Shown here in pieces: positions 1 to 5,688 of a stretch of DNA of 13,561 nt. The notes under the pieces were generated by a model, which was not told the DNA's origin, did no database searches, and worked only from the letters and a program-made list of their open reading frames with translations. Source of the stretch: an uncultured Actinomycetes bacterium (GTDB lineage Bacteria; Actinomycetota; Thermoleophilia; Solirubrobacterales; Solirubrobacteraceae); assembly GCA_937888775.1 (NCBI GenBank), contig CALAQT010000596.1, forward strand, positions 1-13,561, written 5' to 3'. How positions within the stretch are numbered: the first letter of the stretch is position 1; every line of letters starts with the position of its first letter. A program made the translations under genes and the position numbers.

Positions 1-53
1 AGCCTCGGCGGGCTGTGCCCACTCCTACCCCTATGACCCCCGGAAACAGCACA

Positions 54-74
54 AGGTCCGGATTTTCCGGATCT
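54..74. terminator. Hairpin, candidate terminator
   Basis: The arms at 54-62 and 66-74 pair as a 9-bp stem with one G-U wobble around a TTT loop; the core is TCCGGA on both sides. No T tract follows on either strand. It could end a gene lying before the window. Confidence 0.3.
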
Positions 75-244
75 GGCGAGCCCAGACGCGCTGCCCACGC
101 CAGGCAACCCGTCGAACATAAATCAGGAAGAGTCCGAGTGCTTCGTGACGCCCGGAGGATCCGGTAATCCGCCGGCGGCGCCGCCCGCCGCCAACAGCCA
201 GACGGTCCGCTCAGGAGCCGGGAACTCGCCCGCGTCGCGGCGGT

Positions 245-279
245 CCACAATCGCTGAGCAGGGCTGTCCTGCTCCGTGG
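245..279. other. Two-tier stem-loop of unknown role
   Basis: The outer arms CCAC (245-248) and GTGG (276-279) enclose a perfect 7-bp inner stem, GAGCAGG (256-262) with CCTGCTC (268-274), around a 5-nt loop. The two-tier shape suggests folded RNA more than a simple terminator, but no known family is recognised. Confidence 0.3.
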
Positions 280-364
280 TGAGGGCTCCAAGACAAGTCG
301 CGGCAAGGCTCGGCGCGCACAGCTTCGCACCCGCAAGGTGGCCAAGTAGGCGCGGTTCCTACAG

Positions 365-399
365 CACGAACATCGCGGCGCCCCGTCGCGATGTTCGTG
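365..399. terminator. Perfect 13-bp inverted repeat
   Basis: CACGAACATCGCG (365-377) and CGCGATGTTCGTG (387-399) are exact reverse complements with a 9-nt spacer. It is one of the two strongest hairpins in the window. It lies about 75 nt downstream of the gloA stop on the minus strand. Neither side has a T tract, so if it is a terminator it is of the GC-hairpin-only kind. A protein-binding operator or structured RNA is also possible. Confidence 0.5.
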
Positions 400-411
400 G
401 GGGTTGCCAAC

Positions 412-457
412 GCGTAGCCGACGCGCCCGGCGGCAAACGCTGCGTGCTCGGCTACGC
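412..457 (-). terminator. 10-bp inverted repeat after gloA
   Basis: GCGTAGCCGA (412-421) and TCGGCTACGC (448-457) are exact reverse complements with a 26-nt spacer. The structure begins about 16 nt after the gloA stop codon on the minus strand, the expected place for its transcription terminator. No T tract is present. Confidence 0.45.
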
Positions 458-472
458 CGCGCCCTGATTTGC

Positions 473-895
473 TCAGGCGCTCAGCGACGGATGCGGTGGA
501 TCCTGAGGCGTGGGGAAAGCGCGATCGATCAACTCGATCCGATAGCCATCGGGATCGGCAACAAAGCAGATCCGGTATTCATCGCGCCCGCCGGGACCAT
601 AGGGCGCGCGCTCCGGTTCCACGCCGTGCTCAGCCAGCGACGCCAGCAGCGGATCCAGGTCGTCGATCACCAGCGCCATGTGGTTGTAGCCGTCGCCGAG
701 CTCGTAGGGCTCCTCACGGCCGACGTTGACGGTCAGCTCCAGGGTGTCCCCGTCACCTGGCAGACCGAGGTAGGCGTTGTAGGCCGACTCGAAGTTCAGC
801 CGCCCGCGCAACTCGAAGCCGAGCAGTCCGTAGAAGGCGATCGACGCGTCGACGTCGCGTACGCGGATACAGGTGTGTACGAATCTGGTGCTCAC
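473..895 (-). CDS. gloA: Glyoxalase I (lactoylglutathione lyase-like, VOC superfamily)
   Basis: A 140-residue single VOC-domain protein. Glyoxalase I isomerises the thiol adduct of methylglyoxal to an S-lactoyl thioester in the cytosol, the first step of methylglyoxal detoxification. The four metal ligands of the family are present: His7 (VHTCIRV), Glu53 (LELTVNVG), His72 (YNHMAL) and Glu121 (GYRIELID), almost the same spacing as in E. coli GloA. Length is close to the usual 135. The start is GTG at 895 because AGGAG (901-905) sits 5 nt before it and a TATCCT -10 box (916-921) lies just upstream. The in-frame ATG at 928 is upstream of that promoter. It is divergent from the CoA-transferase gene. 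Actinobacteria usually use mycothiol or other thiols, so the natural cofactor may not be glutathione. Other VOC functions, such as an epimerase, are less likely. Confidence 0.88.
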   Translation of the reverse strand: MSTRFVHTCIRVRDVDASIAFYGLLGFELRGRLNFESAYNAYLGLPGDGDTLELTVNVGREEPYELGDGYNHMALVIDDLDPLLASLAEHGVEPERAPYGPGGRDEYRICFVADPDGYRIELIDRAFPTPQDPPHPSLSA

Positions 896-900
896 CGCGG

Positions 901-921
901 CTCCTGCTTCCCCGGAGGATA
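901..921 (-). promoter_or_regulatory. gloA promoter -10 and ribosome binding site
   Basis: On the minus strand TATCCT (916-921) fits the TANNNT -10 pattern and is followed, after the expected start-site distance, by AGGAG (901-905) 5 nt before GTG 895. The implied leader is only about 13 nt. This decides the gloA start. No clear -35 box is visible. Confidence 0.5.
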
Positions 922-963
922 CAGCCATGGCCTGGGTTCTCGCGGACGTCTGCGATCCGGTGG

Positions 964-2106
964 ATGATGCAAGCTGTGACGCAGATGAGCACTCTCAGCG
1001 CTTTGGGCGATGTCAAGATCCTCGACTTCTCCCGCGTATTGGCGGGGCCGTTTGCCACCATGATGCTGGCGGATCTCGGCGCCACGGTCACCAAGGTCGA
1101 GCGGCCCGGCACCGGCGACGAGACGCGCAGCTGGGGTCCGCCCTACGACGCCGCCGGCGAGGCGACCTACTTCCAGTCGGTCAACCGCAACAAGCGCAGC
1201 GTCGTACTCGACCTCAGCACCGATCCGGATCGCCACCGGGCGCTGGCCCTTGCGCGCGCGTCTGACGTGGTCCTCGAGAACTTCCGGCCCGGGGTGATGG
1301 AGCGCCTCGGCCTGGGGTACGAGCAGCTGTGCAGCGAGGATCCGTCGCTGATCTACTGCTCGATCACCGGCTTTGGCAGCGGCTCGGGAGCGCAGCTTCC
1401 CGGCTATGACCTGCTGATCCAGGCGCTCGGTGGCCTGATGAGCATCACCGGTCCGGCTGACGGCGAGCCGCAGAAGGTGGGCGTCGCGCTGGTGGACGTC
1501 CTGGCGGGGTTGTTCGCGACCGTGGGGATCCTCGCCGCGCTGCGCCACCGCGACGCCACCGGAGAAGGCCAGCGTGTCGATGTCGACCTGTTCTCGGCGC
1601 TGCTCGCCGCGCTGGTCAACCAGGGCTCGGCGTTCACGATTGCCGGGGCGGTTCCCGGCCGGCTGGGCAACTCGCATCCCAGCATCGCGCCGTACGAGCT
1701 ACTGGCCACGCGCGAGGGTGAGCTGGTGGTCGCAGTGGGAAACGATCGCCAGTTCGCGGCGCTGTGCGAGGTCCTGGGCCTCGGCGCTCTGGCCGCCGAC
1801 GGGCGCTACGCGCACAACTCCGACCGGGTGGCCAACCGCGCGCAGCTGCGCGCGGACCTGGAGGTCCGGCTTAGCGACCGGCCCGCCGCCGATTGGGCGC
1901 GGGAGCTGACCGCGGTCCGGGTTCCGGCGGGCGTGGTCAACGACGTGGGCGCGGCGTTCGGCCTGGCACAGTCGCTGGGGCTCGAGCCGATCGTCTCGCT
2001 GGCCAAGGACGATGGTGGCACCGTCAGCCTGACCCGCAATCCGATCCGCCTGTCGCGGACGCCGCCGACCTACCGCAGCGCGCCGCCCTCACTCCCACAG
2101 CGCTGA
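964..2106 (+). CDS. CaiB/BaiF family (class III) CoA-transferase
   Basis: A 380-residue protein with the complete class III CoA-transferase layout. These enzymes move CoA between carboxylic acids through a mixed anhydride and thioester on an aspartate. Visible are the N-terminal Rossmann-like block (ILDFSRVLAGPFATMMLADLGA, residues 19-40, broken here as DFSRVLAGPF then ATMMLADLGA), the NRNKRSVVLDL segment (74-84), the ENFRPGVMERLGLGY block (105-119), and PGYDLLIQA.GG, where Asp149 is the expected catalytic nucleophile. Length is typical (about 380-410). Substrate cannot be told from sequence; members include formyl-, succinyl-, carnitine- and alpha-methylacyl-CoA enzymes. The start is uncertain: ATG codons at 964, 967 and 985 are possible; a weak -10-like TGCGAT lies 7 nt before 964 and none has a good ribosome site. 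Divergent from gloA; its stop lies in a hairpin shared with the convergent small gene. Confidence 0.9.
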   Translation: MMQAVTQMSTLSALGDVKILDFSRVLAGPFATMMLADLGATVTKVERPGTGDETRSWGPPYDAAGEATYFQSVNRNKRSVVLDLSTDPDRHRALALARASDVVLENFRPGVMERLGLGYEQLCSEDPSLIYCSITGFGSGSGAQLPGYDLLIQALGGLMSITGPADGEPQKVGVALVDVLAGLFATVGILAALRHRDATGEGQRVDVDLFSALLAALVNQGSAFTIAGAVPGRLGNSHPSIAPYELLATREGELVVAVGNDRQFAALCEVLGLGALAADGRYAHNSDRVANRAQLRADLEVRLSDRPAADWARELTAVRVPAGVVNDVGAAFGLAQSLGLEPIVSLAKDDGGTVSLTRNPIRLSRTPPTYRSAPPSLPQR

Positions 2107-2119
2107 GCGCGGCGCTCAG
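2103..2119. terminator. Bidirectional hairpin holding two stop codons
   Basis: CTGAGCG (2103-2109) pairs with CGCTCAG (2113-2119) around a 3-nt loop. The TGA stop of the CoA-transferase (2104-2106) is in the left arm, and the TGA stop of the minus-strand small gene (2116-2118) is in the right arm. There is no T tract. The position between convergent genes suits a two-way terminator. Confidence 0.45.
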
Positions 2120-2316
2120 TCTGGAAGCGCGGACTCGATCGCGGCGACGATCTGCGGGTCCCCGGCGTGACCTTGGTCGGCCAGCGCGCAATCAGGTGAC
2201 CGTCGGCGGTGCAGGGGCGTGGAGCGCCACATGTAATCCCAGGAGGTGAGCACCACGCCGACCGGCCAGGTGGCGGCGGTCAGCCAGCGGCTGGTCGCCT
2301 TGGGTCGTCGGGGCAC
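2116..2316 (-). CDS. Small conserved-looking protein of unknown function
   Basis: A 66-residue protein that I cannot assign to a named family. The N-terminal half is basic, then Trp- and Thr-rich, with a WPVGVVLTSWDYMWRSTPLHRR segment (split as WPVGVVLTSWDYM and WRSTPLHRR, residues 17-38) that could be one short membrane-associated helix followed by a charged tail. Third codon positions are almost all G or C, as in the real genes here. The start is GTG at 2316: a TANNNT box (TAGCAT, 2324-2329) lies exactly 7 nt upstream, the leaderless arrangement seen at several other genes here. It is divergent from the small gene at 2406 and convergent with the CoA-transferase. I recall similar short Trp-rich proteins in related actinobacteria but cannot confirm this without a search. 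Confidence 0.6.
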   Translation of the reverse strand: MPRRPKATSRWLTAATWPVGVVLTSWDYMWRSTPLHRRRSPDCALADQGHAGDPQIVAAIESALPD

Positions 2317-2323
2317 GTCAGCG

Positions 2324-2329
2324 ATGCTA
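2324..2329 (-). promoter_or_regulatory. -10 box of a leaderless gene
   Basis: TAGCAT on the minus strand, followed by exactly 7 nt and the GTG start at 2316. Transcription would begin at or beside the start codon. No ribosome binding site is present, in keeping with a leaderless mRNA. Confidence 0.55.
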
Positions 2330-2392
2330 CCCGGGAGCTTAGCCGGGCATTCGGGGCCCGATCAGCGTCCCGGCCGGTCCATCCGGTGTCGC

Positions 2393-2398
2393 TAGGAT
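2393..2398 (+). promoter_or_regulatory. -10 box of a leaderless gene
   Basis: TAGGAT followed by exactly 7 nt and ATG 2406. The AGGA inside it could be read as a weak ribosome site, but its geometry matches the other leaderless promoters here. It faces away from the minus-strand promoter at 2324-2329. Confidence 0.5.
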
Positions 2399-2405
2399 CG
2401 TTGCG

Positions 2406-2618
2406 ATGCTGACCAAGCGCCTTCACCAGACAGGTCTGCGATCGTGGCAGATGGAGATCGCTTCGATGGGCTCGATAGCGATGTGCATCGGTCTGTGGAT
2501 CAGGGCCAAAACGGTTTATCAGGACGAGCGCGGCAACGCCGAACGGCGCGCGATCTTCGTCGGGCTGTGGCTGCCGACGATCTGGCTGATCGGCGACTCA
2601 CTGGCGCGCCACGAGTAG
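2406..2618 (+). CDS. Small hydrophobic protein of unknown function
   Basis: A 70-residue protein. Two hydrophobic stretches, about residues 17-33 (EIASMGSIAMCIGLWIR) and 48-64 (RAIFVGLWLPTIWLIGD), are separated by a charged segment (YQDERGNAERR), suggesting a two-helix membrane protein with a short cytoplasmic or external loop; topology is not certain. G/C-ending codons dominate. ATG 2406 is preceded by TAGGAT at 7 nt, so it is probably leaderless. The next downstream genes (remnant at 2646 and hydrolase at 2739) lie in the same reading frame, separated by single stop codons. I do not recognise a named family. Confidence 0.6.
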   Translation: MLTKRLHQTGLRSWQMEIASMGSIAMCIGLWIRAKTVYQDERGNAERRAIFVGLWLPTIWLIGDSLARHE

Positions 2619-2645
2619 CCCGCGTCACGCGCCCGCGTCGCCACC

Positions 2646-2729
2646 GTGGCAGTCCTTGGCTTTCGCGTCGCCTACGGCATCGGCCTGATCGCCGCTCCGG
2701 GTCGGCTCGCGGCGGCGCTGGAACGCTGA
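2646..2729 (+). pseudogene. 27-codon membrane-protein-like remnant
   Basis: From GTG 2646 the frame reads a 27-residue hydrophobic peptide (VAVLGFRVAYGIGLIAAP, then GRLAAALER) ending in TGA 2727-2729. It resembles the first helix of small actinobacterial membrane proteins, whose remaining helices are absent here, so it may be the 5' remnant of a truncated gene. Codon use is G/C-ending. It could instead be a tiny real gene or a leader peptide of the hydrolase, which starts 9 nt after its stop in the same frame. No ribosome site or TANNNT box precedes it. Confidence 0.3.
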
Positions 2730-2738
2730 TCTTTCTCG

Positions 2739-3488
2739 GTGGCGCTCGCGCACGACAGGCTCGGCCAGGGCCCAGTGCTGGTCTTGTTGCACCCCCTCGG
2801 GGCTGATCGTCGAGTCTGGGATCCGGTGCTGGAGGCGCTTGCCGAGCGTCGCGAGGTGCTGGCGGTCGACCTGCCGGGCTTCGGCGAGTCCGCGCCGGTG
2901 CCCGAGACGCCCACCCCGCGCACGCTGGCAAAAGCGGTGGCTTCGTTCCTGACGTCGACGGGCGTCACGCGCCCGCATGTCGCCGGCAATTCACTCGGCG
3001 GCTGGGTCGCGCTGGAGCTCGCCCTGCTGGGCCAGGCGCGGTCGGCGACGGCAATCGCTCCCGCTGGCCTATGGGCGGCGCCGCTGCTGCCCAAGCGCGG
3101 GATCGCCCGCCGACTGGCACGGGCCGGCCTGCCGCTGATCGCGCCCGTGGCACGCACTGGGCTTGGGCGGCGGCTGCTGCTCACCGGGGCGGTCGCATAT
3201 CCGGCCCGGGTTCCGCCGCAGGCCGCCGCCCATCTGGTCCGCTCCTATGCCACGGCACCGGGGTTCAGAGCCGTCAACGATGCGATGCGAGCAGGACGGT
3301 TTGAGGCGCTGGAGCGTATCCGGGTGCCCGTGACGCTCGTCTGGCCTGAGCATGACCGCGTGGTTAGGCGCCCGACATGGCTGCCGAGCACGGTCAAGAG
3401 CCGCGAGCTCGGACGTTGCGGGCATATCCCGATGTGGGACGCGCCGGAGCAAGTGGCCAAGCTGCTGATCGACTGCAGCCGCGACTGA
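2739..3488 (+). CDS. Alpha/beta-fold hydrolase
   Basis: A 249-residue single-domain alpha/beta hydrolase, probably cytosolic (no signal peptide). The triad is visible: nucleophile Ser85 in the elbow GNSLGG, Asp206 in WPEHDRVV, and His229 in CGHIPMWD. The oxyanion-hole loop is LLHPLGADRRVWDP (16-29). Residues 105-170 form the variable lid that sets substrate; substrate is unknown (esters, lactones and C-C hydrolases share this fold). GTG 2739 is the only start because an in-frame TGA lies 9 nt upstream. The protein begins right at the family's usual first strand, so nothing seems missing. No good ribosome site is visible, so translation may be coupled to the short upstream frame. Convergent with the MFS gene. 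Confidence 0.88.
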   Translation: MALAHDRLGQGPVLVLLHPLGADRRVWDPVLEALAERREVLAVDLPGFGESAPVPETPTPRTLAKAVASFLTSTGVTRPHVAGNSLGGWVALELALLGQARSATAIAPAGLWAAPLLPKRGIARRLARAGLPLIAPVARTGLGRRLLLTGAVAYPARVPPQAAAHLVRSYATAPGFRAVNDAMRAGRFEALERIRVPVTLVWPEHDRVVRRPTWLPSTVKSRELGRCGHIPMWDAPEQVAKLLIDCSRD

Positions 3489-3540
3489 GCGCATTGCAGG
3501 CCATGGGCCGGTCGGCGGTCGATTGCCGCCGCAACTCAGT
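3484..3540. terminator. Three-tier hairpin between convergent genes
   Basis: Nested complementary arms: ACTGAG (3484-3489) with CTCAGT (3535-3540), TTGC (3494-3497) with GCAA (3531-3534), and GGCGG (3514-3518) with CCGCC (3526-3530). The hydrolase TGA stop (3486-3488) is within the outer left arm. There is no T tract. Probably a terminator for the hydrolase, possibly also for the convergent MFS gene. Confidence 0.4.
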
Positions 3541-3569
3541 GGAAGAGCTAAGTGCTTCGCGGTGGGCAA

Positions 3570-4805
3570 TCAGCGGTCAGCGGCACGCTGGCGGGCTCCC
3601 AGCAGGACGCAGGCGGGGATCCCGACGACGAAGCACAGCGCCGCGCCGACCAGCAGCGTGTGATGGACCGTGGACGCATCGATGGCGTGCGATATCGCCA
3701 GACCGGCCAGCCCCGCCCCAATCCCCGCCCCCAGCAGCCGGCCGACCGACAGCACGGCCGACGTCCGCCCGTGCGAGGCCAGCGGGGTGGCGTTCAGGGC
3801 GGCGCGTGAGGTCGGCACGAACAGCATGCCCAGGCCGATCCCGACCGGTATCAGCGGCAGGATCGTGACCAGGCCGTCGAGCGTGACCCCCGGGATGCCC
3901 AGGATGACCAGGCCGACGCCAGCGGCGAGGAATCCCAGTAACGCCGGCAGTCGCTCGCCGCGCTGGTCGGCCAGCCGGCCCGCGAGCGGCGCTGCGGCGC
4001 CGACCAGCAGCGCGACCAGGATCAGTGCGCCGGATGCGCCCAAGGCCGAGAATCCCGCCGCGCGCTGGAGATACTGCTCGGCGATATAGAAGGATCCGAT
4101 CATGATCGCGAACGTCAGCGCGGCGATCAGCGTGGCCGCCAGTACCACGCGGTTGAGGCCCGGGTGTGCGCCGGTGCCACCGTCAGTGTGCACGACCGCG
4201 GGCAACAGCCGCCAGATCGCCACCCCGGCCGCCAGCGCCAGCGGAACCAGCGCCCACCAGTCCGCGCGCCAGCCCAGCGTTACGGTCAGGACGCCGCCGA
4301 GCAGCGGTCCGGCGAGATTCGAAACGCCGGCGCTGGCGCCCCAGATCCCCAGCGCACTTCCGCGCCGCTCGGGAGGAAAGCCGCTGACCGCGCCGGCCAG
4401 CGCCGCTGGGCTCACCAGCCCGGCGCCGGCTCCCTGTAGCACTCGTGTGGCGATCAGCACGCTGAGGCTCGAGGCGACCGCCCCGGCGGCCGCACCGACC
4501 GCGAACAGACCAAGTCCAACCAGGGCCAGCCGGCGAGCCCCGAAGCGGTCGACGAGCTCGCCGCCCGGGAGCAGCAGCAGCGCGTAGGCGACGAAGTAGG
4601 CGGCGAGCACGATCGAGGTCGATGCGCTCTTGACCCCTAGTCCGTGAGCCACCGAGGGGAGCGCGACTGTGATCAGCGTCCCATCCAGCTGCAGCAGCGC
4701 CGCCGCCGCGGTGCAGGCGGCCAGCCGGGTCCATGCCGACCGCGGCACCGGCGTGCGCTTGGGAGAGTCCTGGGGCTCGGCCGTGGTGAGCGTGACGTCT
4801 GACAC
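3570..4805 (-). CDS. MFS transporter, EmrB/QacA-like drug-efflux type
   Basis: A 411-residue integral membrane protein with about 12 hydrophobic helices. Signature motifs fit proton-coupled drug/solute exporters: LLQLDGTLITVALPSVA in helix 1 (37-53, Asp41), motif A GGELVDRFGARR (81-92), motif B RVLQGAGAG (121-129, Arg121), and antiporter motif C GASAGVSNLAGPLLGG (156-171). Helix 1 and motif C resemble the DHA2 (14-helix) group, but the length and helix count suit a 12-helix protein, so the central helix pair may be absent. Substrate unknown. The start is GTG 4805, with no clear ribosome site. It lies 105 bp after the DUF1707 gene on the same strand, with a hairpin between. No TetR or MarR repressor adjoins it in this window. 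Confidence 0.88.
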   Translation of the reverse strand: MSDVTLTTAEPQDSPKRTPVPRSAWTRLAACTAAAALLQLDGTLITVALPSVAHGLGVKSASTSIVLAAYFVAYALLLLPGGELVDRFGARRLALVGLGLFAVGAAAGAVASSLSVLIATRVLQGAGAGLVSPAALAGAVSGFPPERRGSALGIWGASAGVSNLAGPLLGGVLTVTLGWRADWWALVPLALAAGVAIWRLLPAVVHTDGGTGAHPGLNRVVLAATLIAALTFAIMIGSFYIAEQYLQRAAGFSALGASGALILVALLVGAAAPLAGRLADQRGERLPALLGFLAAGVGLVILGIPGVTLDGLVTILPLIPVGIGLGMLFVPTSRAALNATPLASHGRTSAVLSVGRLLGAGIGAGLAGLAISHAIDASTVHHTLLVGAALCFVVGIPACVLLGARQRAADR

Positions 4806-4857
4806 CGGGCTTCAGTATCGCGTTCTCGCTGCTCCCGGCGCGCCGTCCGTCAGGCCG

Positions 4858-4872
4858 CTGGGCTGTTCCCAG
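4858..4872 (-). terminator. Small hairpin after the DUF1707 gene
   Basis: CTGGG (4858-4862) and CCCAG (4868-4872) form a 5-bp stem with a 5-nt loop, about 40 nt past the DUF1707 stop. It is short and lacks a T tract, so support is weak. Confidence 0.25.
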
Positions 4873-4910
4873 ACACGGAGAGCCATGTGTTTCGGCGCGC
4901 GCGAGCGGGC

Positions 4911-5255
4911 TTAGTCCTGATCGTCGGCGACGTAGTGGCGCCCGCCTGAAGCGTCCTCCCAGACGCGCATCACCGCATTGGTGCGGGGATCGCGAAAGCG
5001 CTCACTCGTCGGCTGCCAGTCGGCGGCGGGGGCGTCGGCGTCTCCGTGCCCGCGCCGCCACCGGGTCCGGTGCGGGGGCGGCTCACTTGGCAGTGGCGGG
5101 AGATCGGCCATCACCGCGATCGCCTGCTCACGCGTCTGCGCCATGGCGATCGCGGCGACGCGTCGCTCCAGCTCTTCGATTGTCAGCCGGTCGGCGGCGG
5201 CGTGGCGTTTGAGCTGCTCGTAGAACAGCTCGCGGTCCGGGTCACCGAGCCGCAT
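4911..5255 (-). CDS. DUF1707 domain protein
   Basis: A 114-residue soluble protein. Residues 1-52 match the DUF1707 pattern of actinobacteria (LGDPDRELFYEQLKRHAAADR, seen in two parts, then LTIEELERRVAAIAMAQTREQ and MADLP), a helical N-terminal domain resembling a SHOCT module and often found on membrane proteins. Here it is followed by a Pro/Arg-rich linker (about 53-80) and a conserved-looking tail (SERFRDPRTNAVMRVWED, then SGGRHYVAD). There is no membrane helix. ATG 5255 is chosen because the DUF1707 domain begins at once; longer upstream frames cross into the preceding gene. It starts 28 nt after the YbjQ-family stop and has no promoter of its own, so the two are probably co-transcribed. 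Biochemical function is unknown. Confidence 0.75.
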   Translation of the reverse strand: MRLGDPDRELFYEQLKRHAAADRLTIEELERRVAAIAMAQTREQAIAVMADLPPLPSEPPPHRTRWRRGHGDADAPAADWQPTSERFRDPRTNAVMRVWEDASGGRHYVADDQD

Positions 5256-5283
5256 CGGCCAGGCGCTGGTGGTCGACGACCAC

Positions 5284-5634
5284 TTAGGTGACGGGAGCAA
5301 CCTTGACGGCGGTGCCGTAGGCCACGATCTCGGTGAACTGCTGTCCGATCTCCGAGGAGTCAAAGCGGACCGCGACGATCGCGTTGGCGTCGAGCAGCCG
5401 CGCGTTGTCGACCATCCGGTCGATCGCGTGACGCCGCGAATCCTCCAGCAGCTGCGTGTACTCCGAGATCTCCCCGCGGCGCAGCGCCTTGAACGACGCG
5501 GTCAACCCGCCGGTGAAGCCCATGCTTCTTACGACCAGGCCGTAGCAGACGCCCAGATTCTCGGTGATCCGCAACCCGGGCAACTCCAGCGCCGTGGTCA
5601 TCGGCAGGCCGGCCAGCTGAGGCTCTCCAGACAT
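5284..5634 (-). CDS. YbjQ/UPF0145 family protein
   Basis: A 116-residue protein of the YbjQ family (UPF0145, sometimes called a putative heavy-metal-binding domain). The family core is clear: ELPGLRITENLGVCYGLVVRS (in parts, residues 17-37), the GEISEYTQLLEDSRRHAIDRM helix, DANAIVAVRFDSSEI, and the C-terminal VAYGTAV strand. YbjQ proteins form oligomeric barrels; a metal role is proposed but not proven. The start is ATG 5634, supported by TAAGTT (5643-5648) 8 nt upstream, the leaderless pattern. ATG 5601 would remove 11 residues and cannot be excluded. First gene of a probable operon with DUF1707, and divergent from the lipoprotein gene. Confidence 0.85.
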   Translation of the reverse strand: MSGEPQLAGLPMTTALELPGLRITENLGVCYGLVVRSMGFTGGLTASFKALRRGEISEYTQLLEDSRRHAIDRMVDNARLLDANAIVAVRFDSSEIGQQFTEIVAYGTAVKVAPVT

Positions 5635-5642
5635 CGAAGGAG

Positions 5643-5648
5643 AACTTA
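5643..5648 (-). promoter_or_regulatory. -10 box before the YbjQ gene
   Basis: TAAGTT on the minus strand, 8 nt before ATG 5634. Transcription would begin at or within a base or two of the start codon. The AAGGAG visible at 5637-5642 is on the other strand and precedes only a 10-codon frame. Confidence 0.5.
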
Positions 5649-5673
5649 TCAATGCGGGGGCGGGGCATGCGGG

Positions 5674-5679
5674 TACGGT
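5674..5679 (+). promoter_or_regulatory. -10 box before the lipoprotein gene
   Basis: TACGGT, 9 nt before GTG 5689, so any 5' leader would be about 2 nt or absent. It lies back to back with the minus-strand box at 5643-5648. Confidence 0.4.
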
Positions 5680-5688
5680 TGTGACTTC

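Larger units (their letters stand above)
1..472. other. Gene-free, hairpin-rich stretch
   Basis: I find no convincing gene in these bases. Open frames exist on both strands but lack the third-position G/C bias and recognisable sequence of the real genes, and none has a good ribosome binding site. The stretch holds four hairpins, listed separately (54-74, 245-279, 365-399, 412-457), and a 12-bp palindrome at 174-185 (GGCGGCGCCGCC). It lies downstream of gloA on the minus strand. I compared it by eye with conserved cores of RNase P, tmRNA, SRP RNA, and TPP, cobalamin and glycine riboswitches and saw no match. It may be a terminator region, a structured small RNA, or both. Confidence 0.5.

Noticed and set aside
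123..467. Open frames on both strands in the first 472 bases
   Set aside because: They lack family similarity, ribosome sites and the codon bias of real genes, and cross the inverted repeats.
2622..2985. A 15-bp repeat, GCGTCACGCGCCCGC, near 2622 and again near 2962
   Set aside because: Only two copies in very GC-rich sequence, one inside the hydrolase gene; chance is the simplest explanation.
5637..5683. AAGGAG ribosome site with ATG at 5652 on the plus strand
   Set aside because: It precedes a frame of only ten codons and sits on the minus-strand -10 box of the YbjQ gene.
5269..5688. N-terminal extension of the lipoprotein frame back to 5269
   Set aside because: It overlaps the YbjQ gene antisense and would bury the signal peptide inside the protein.
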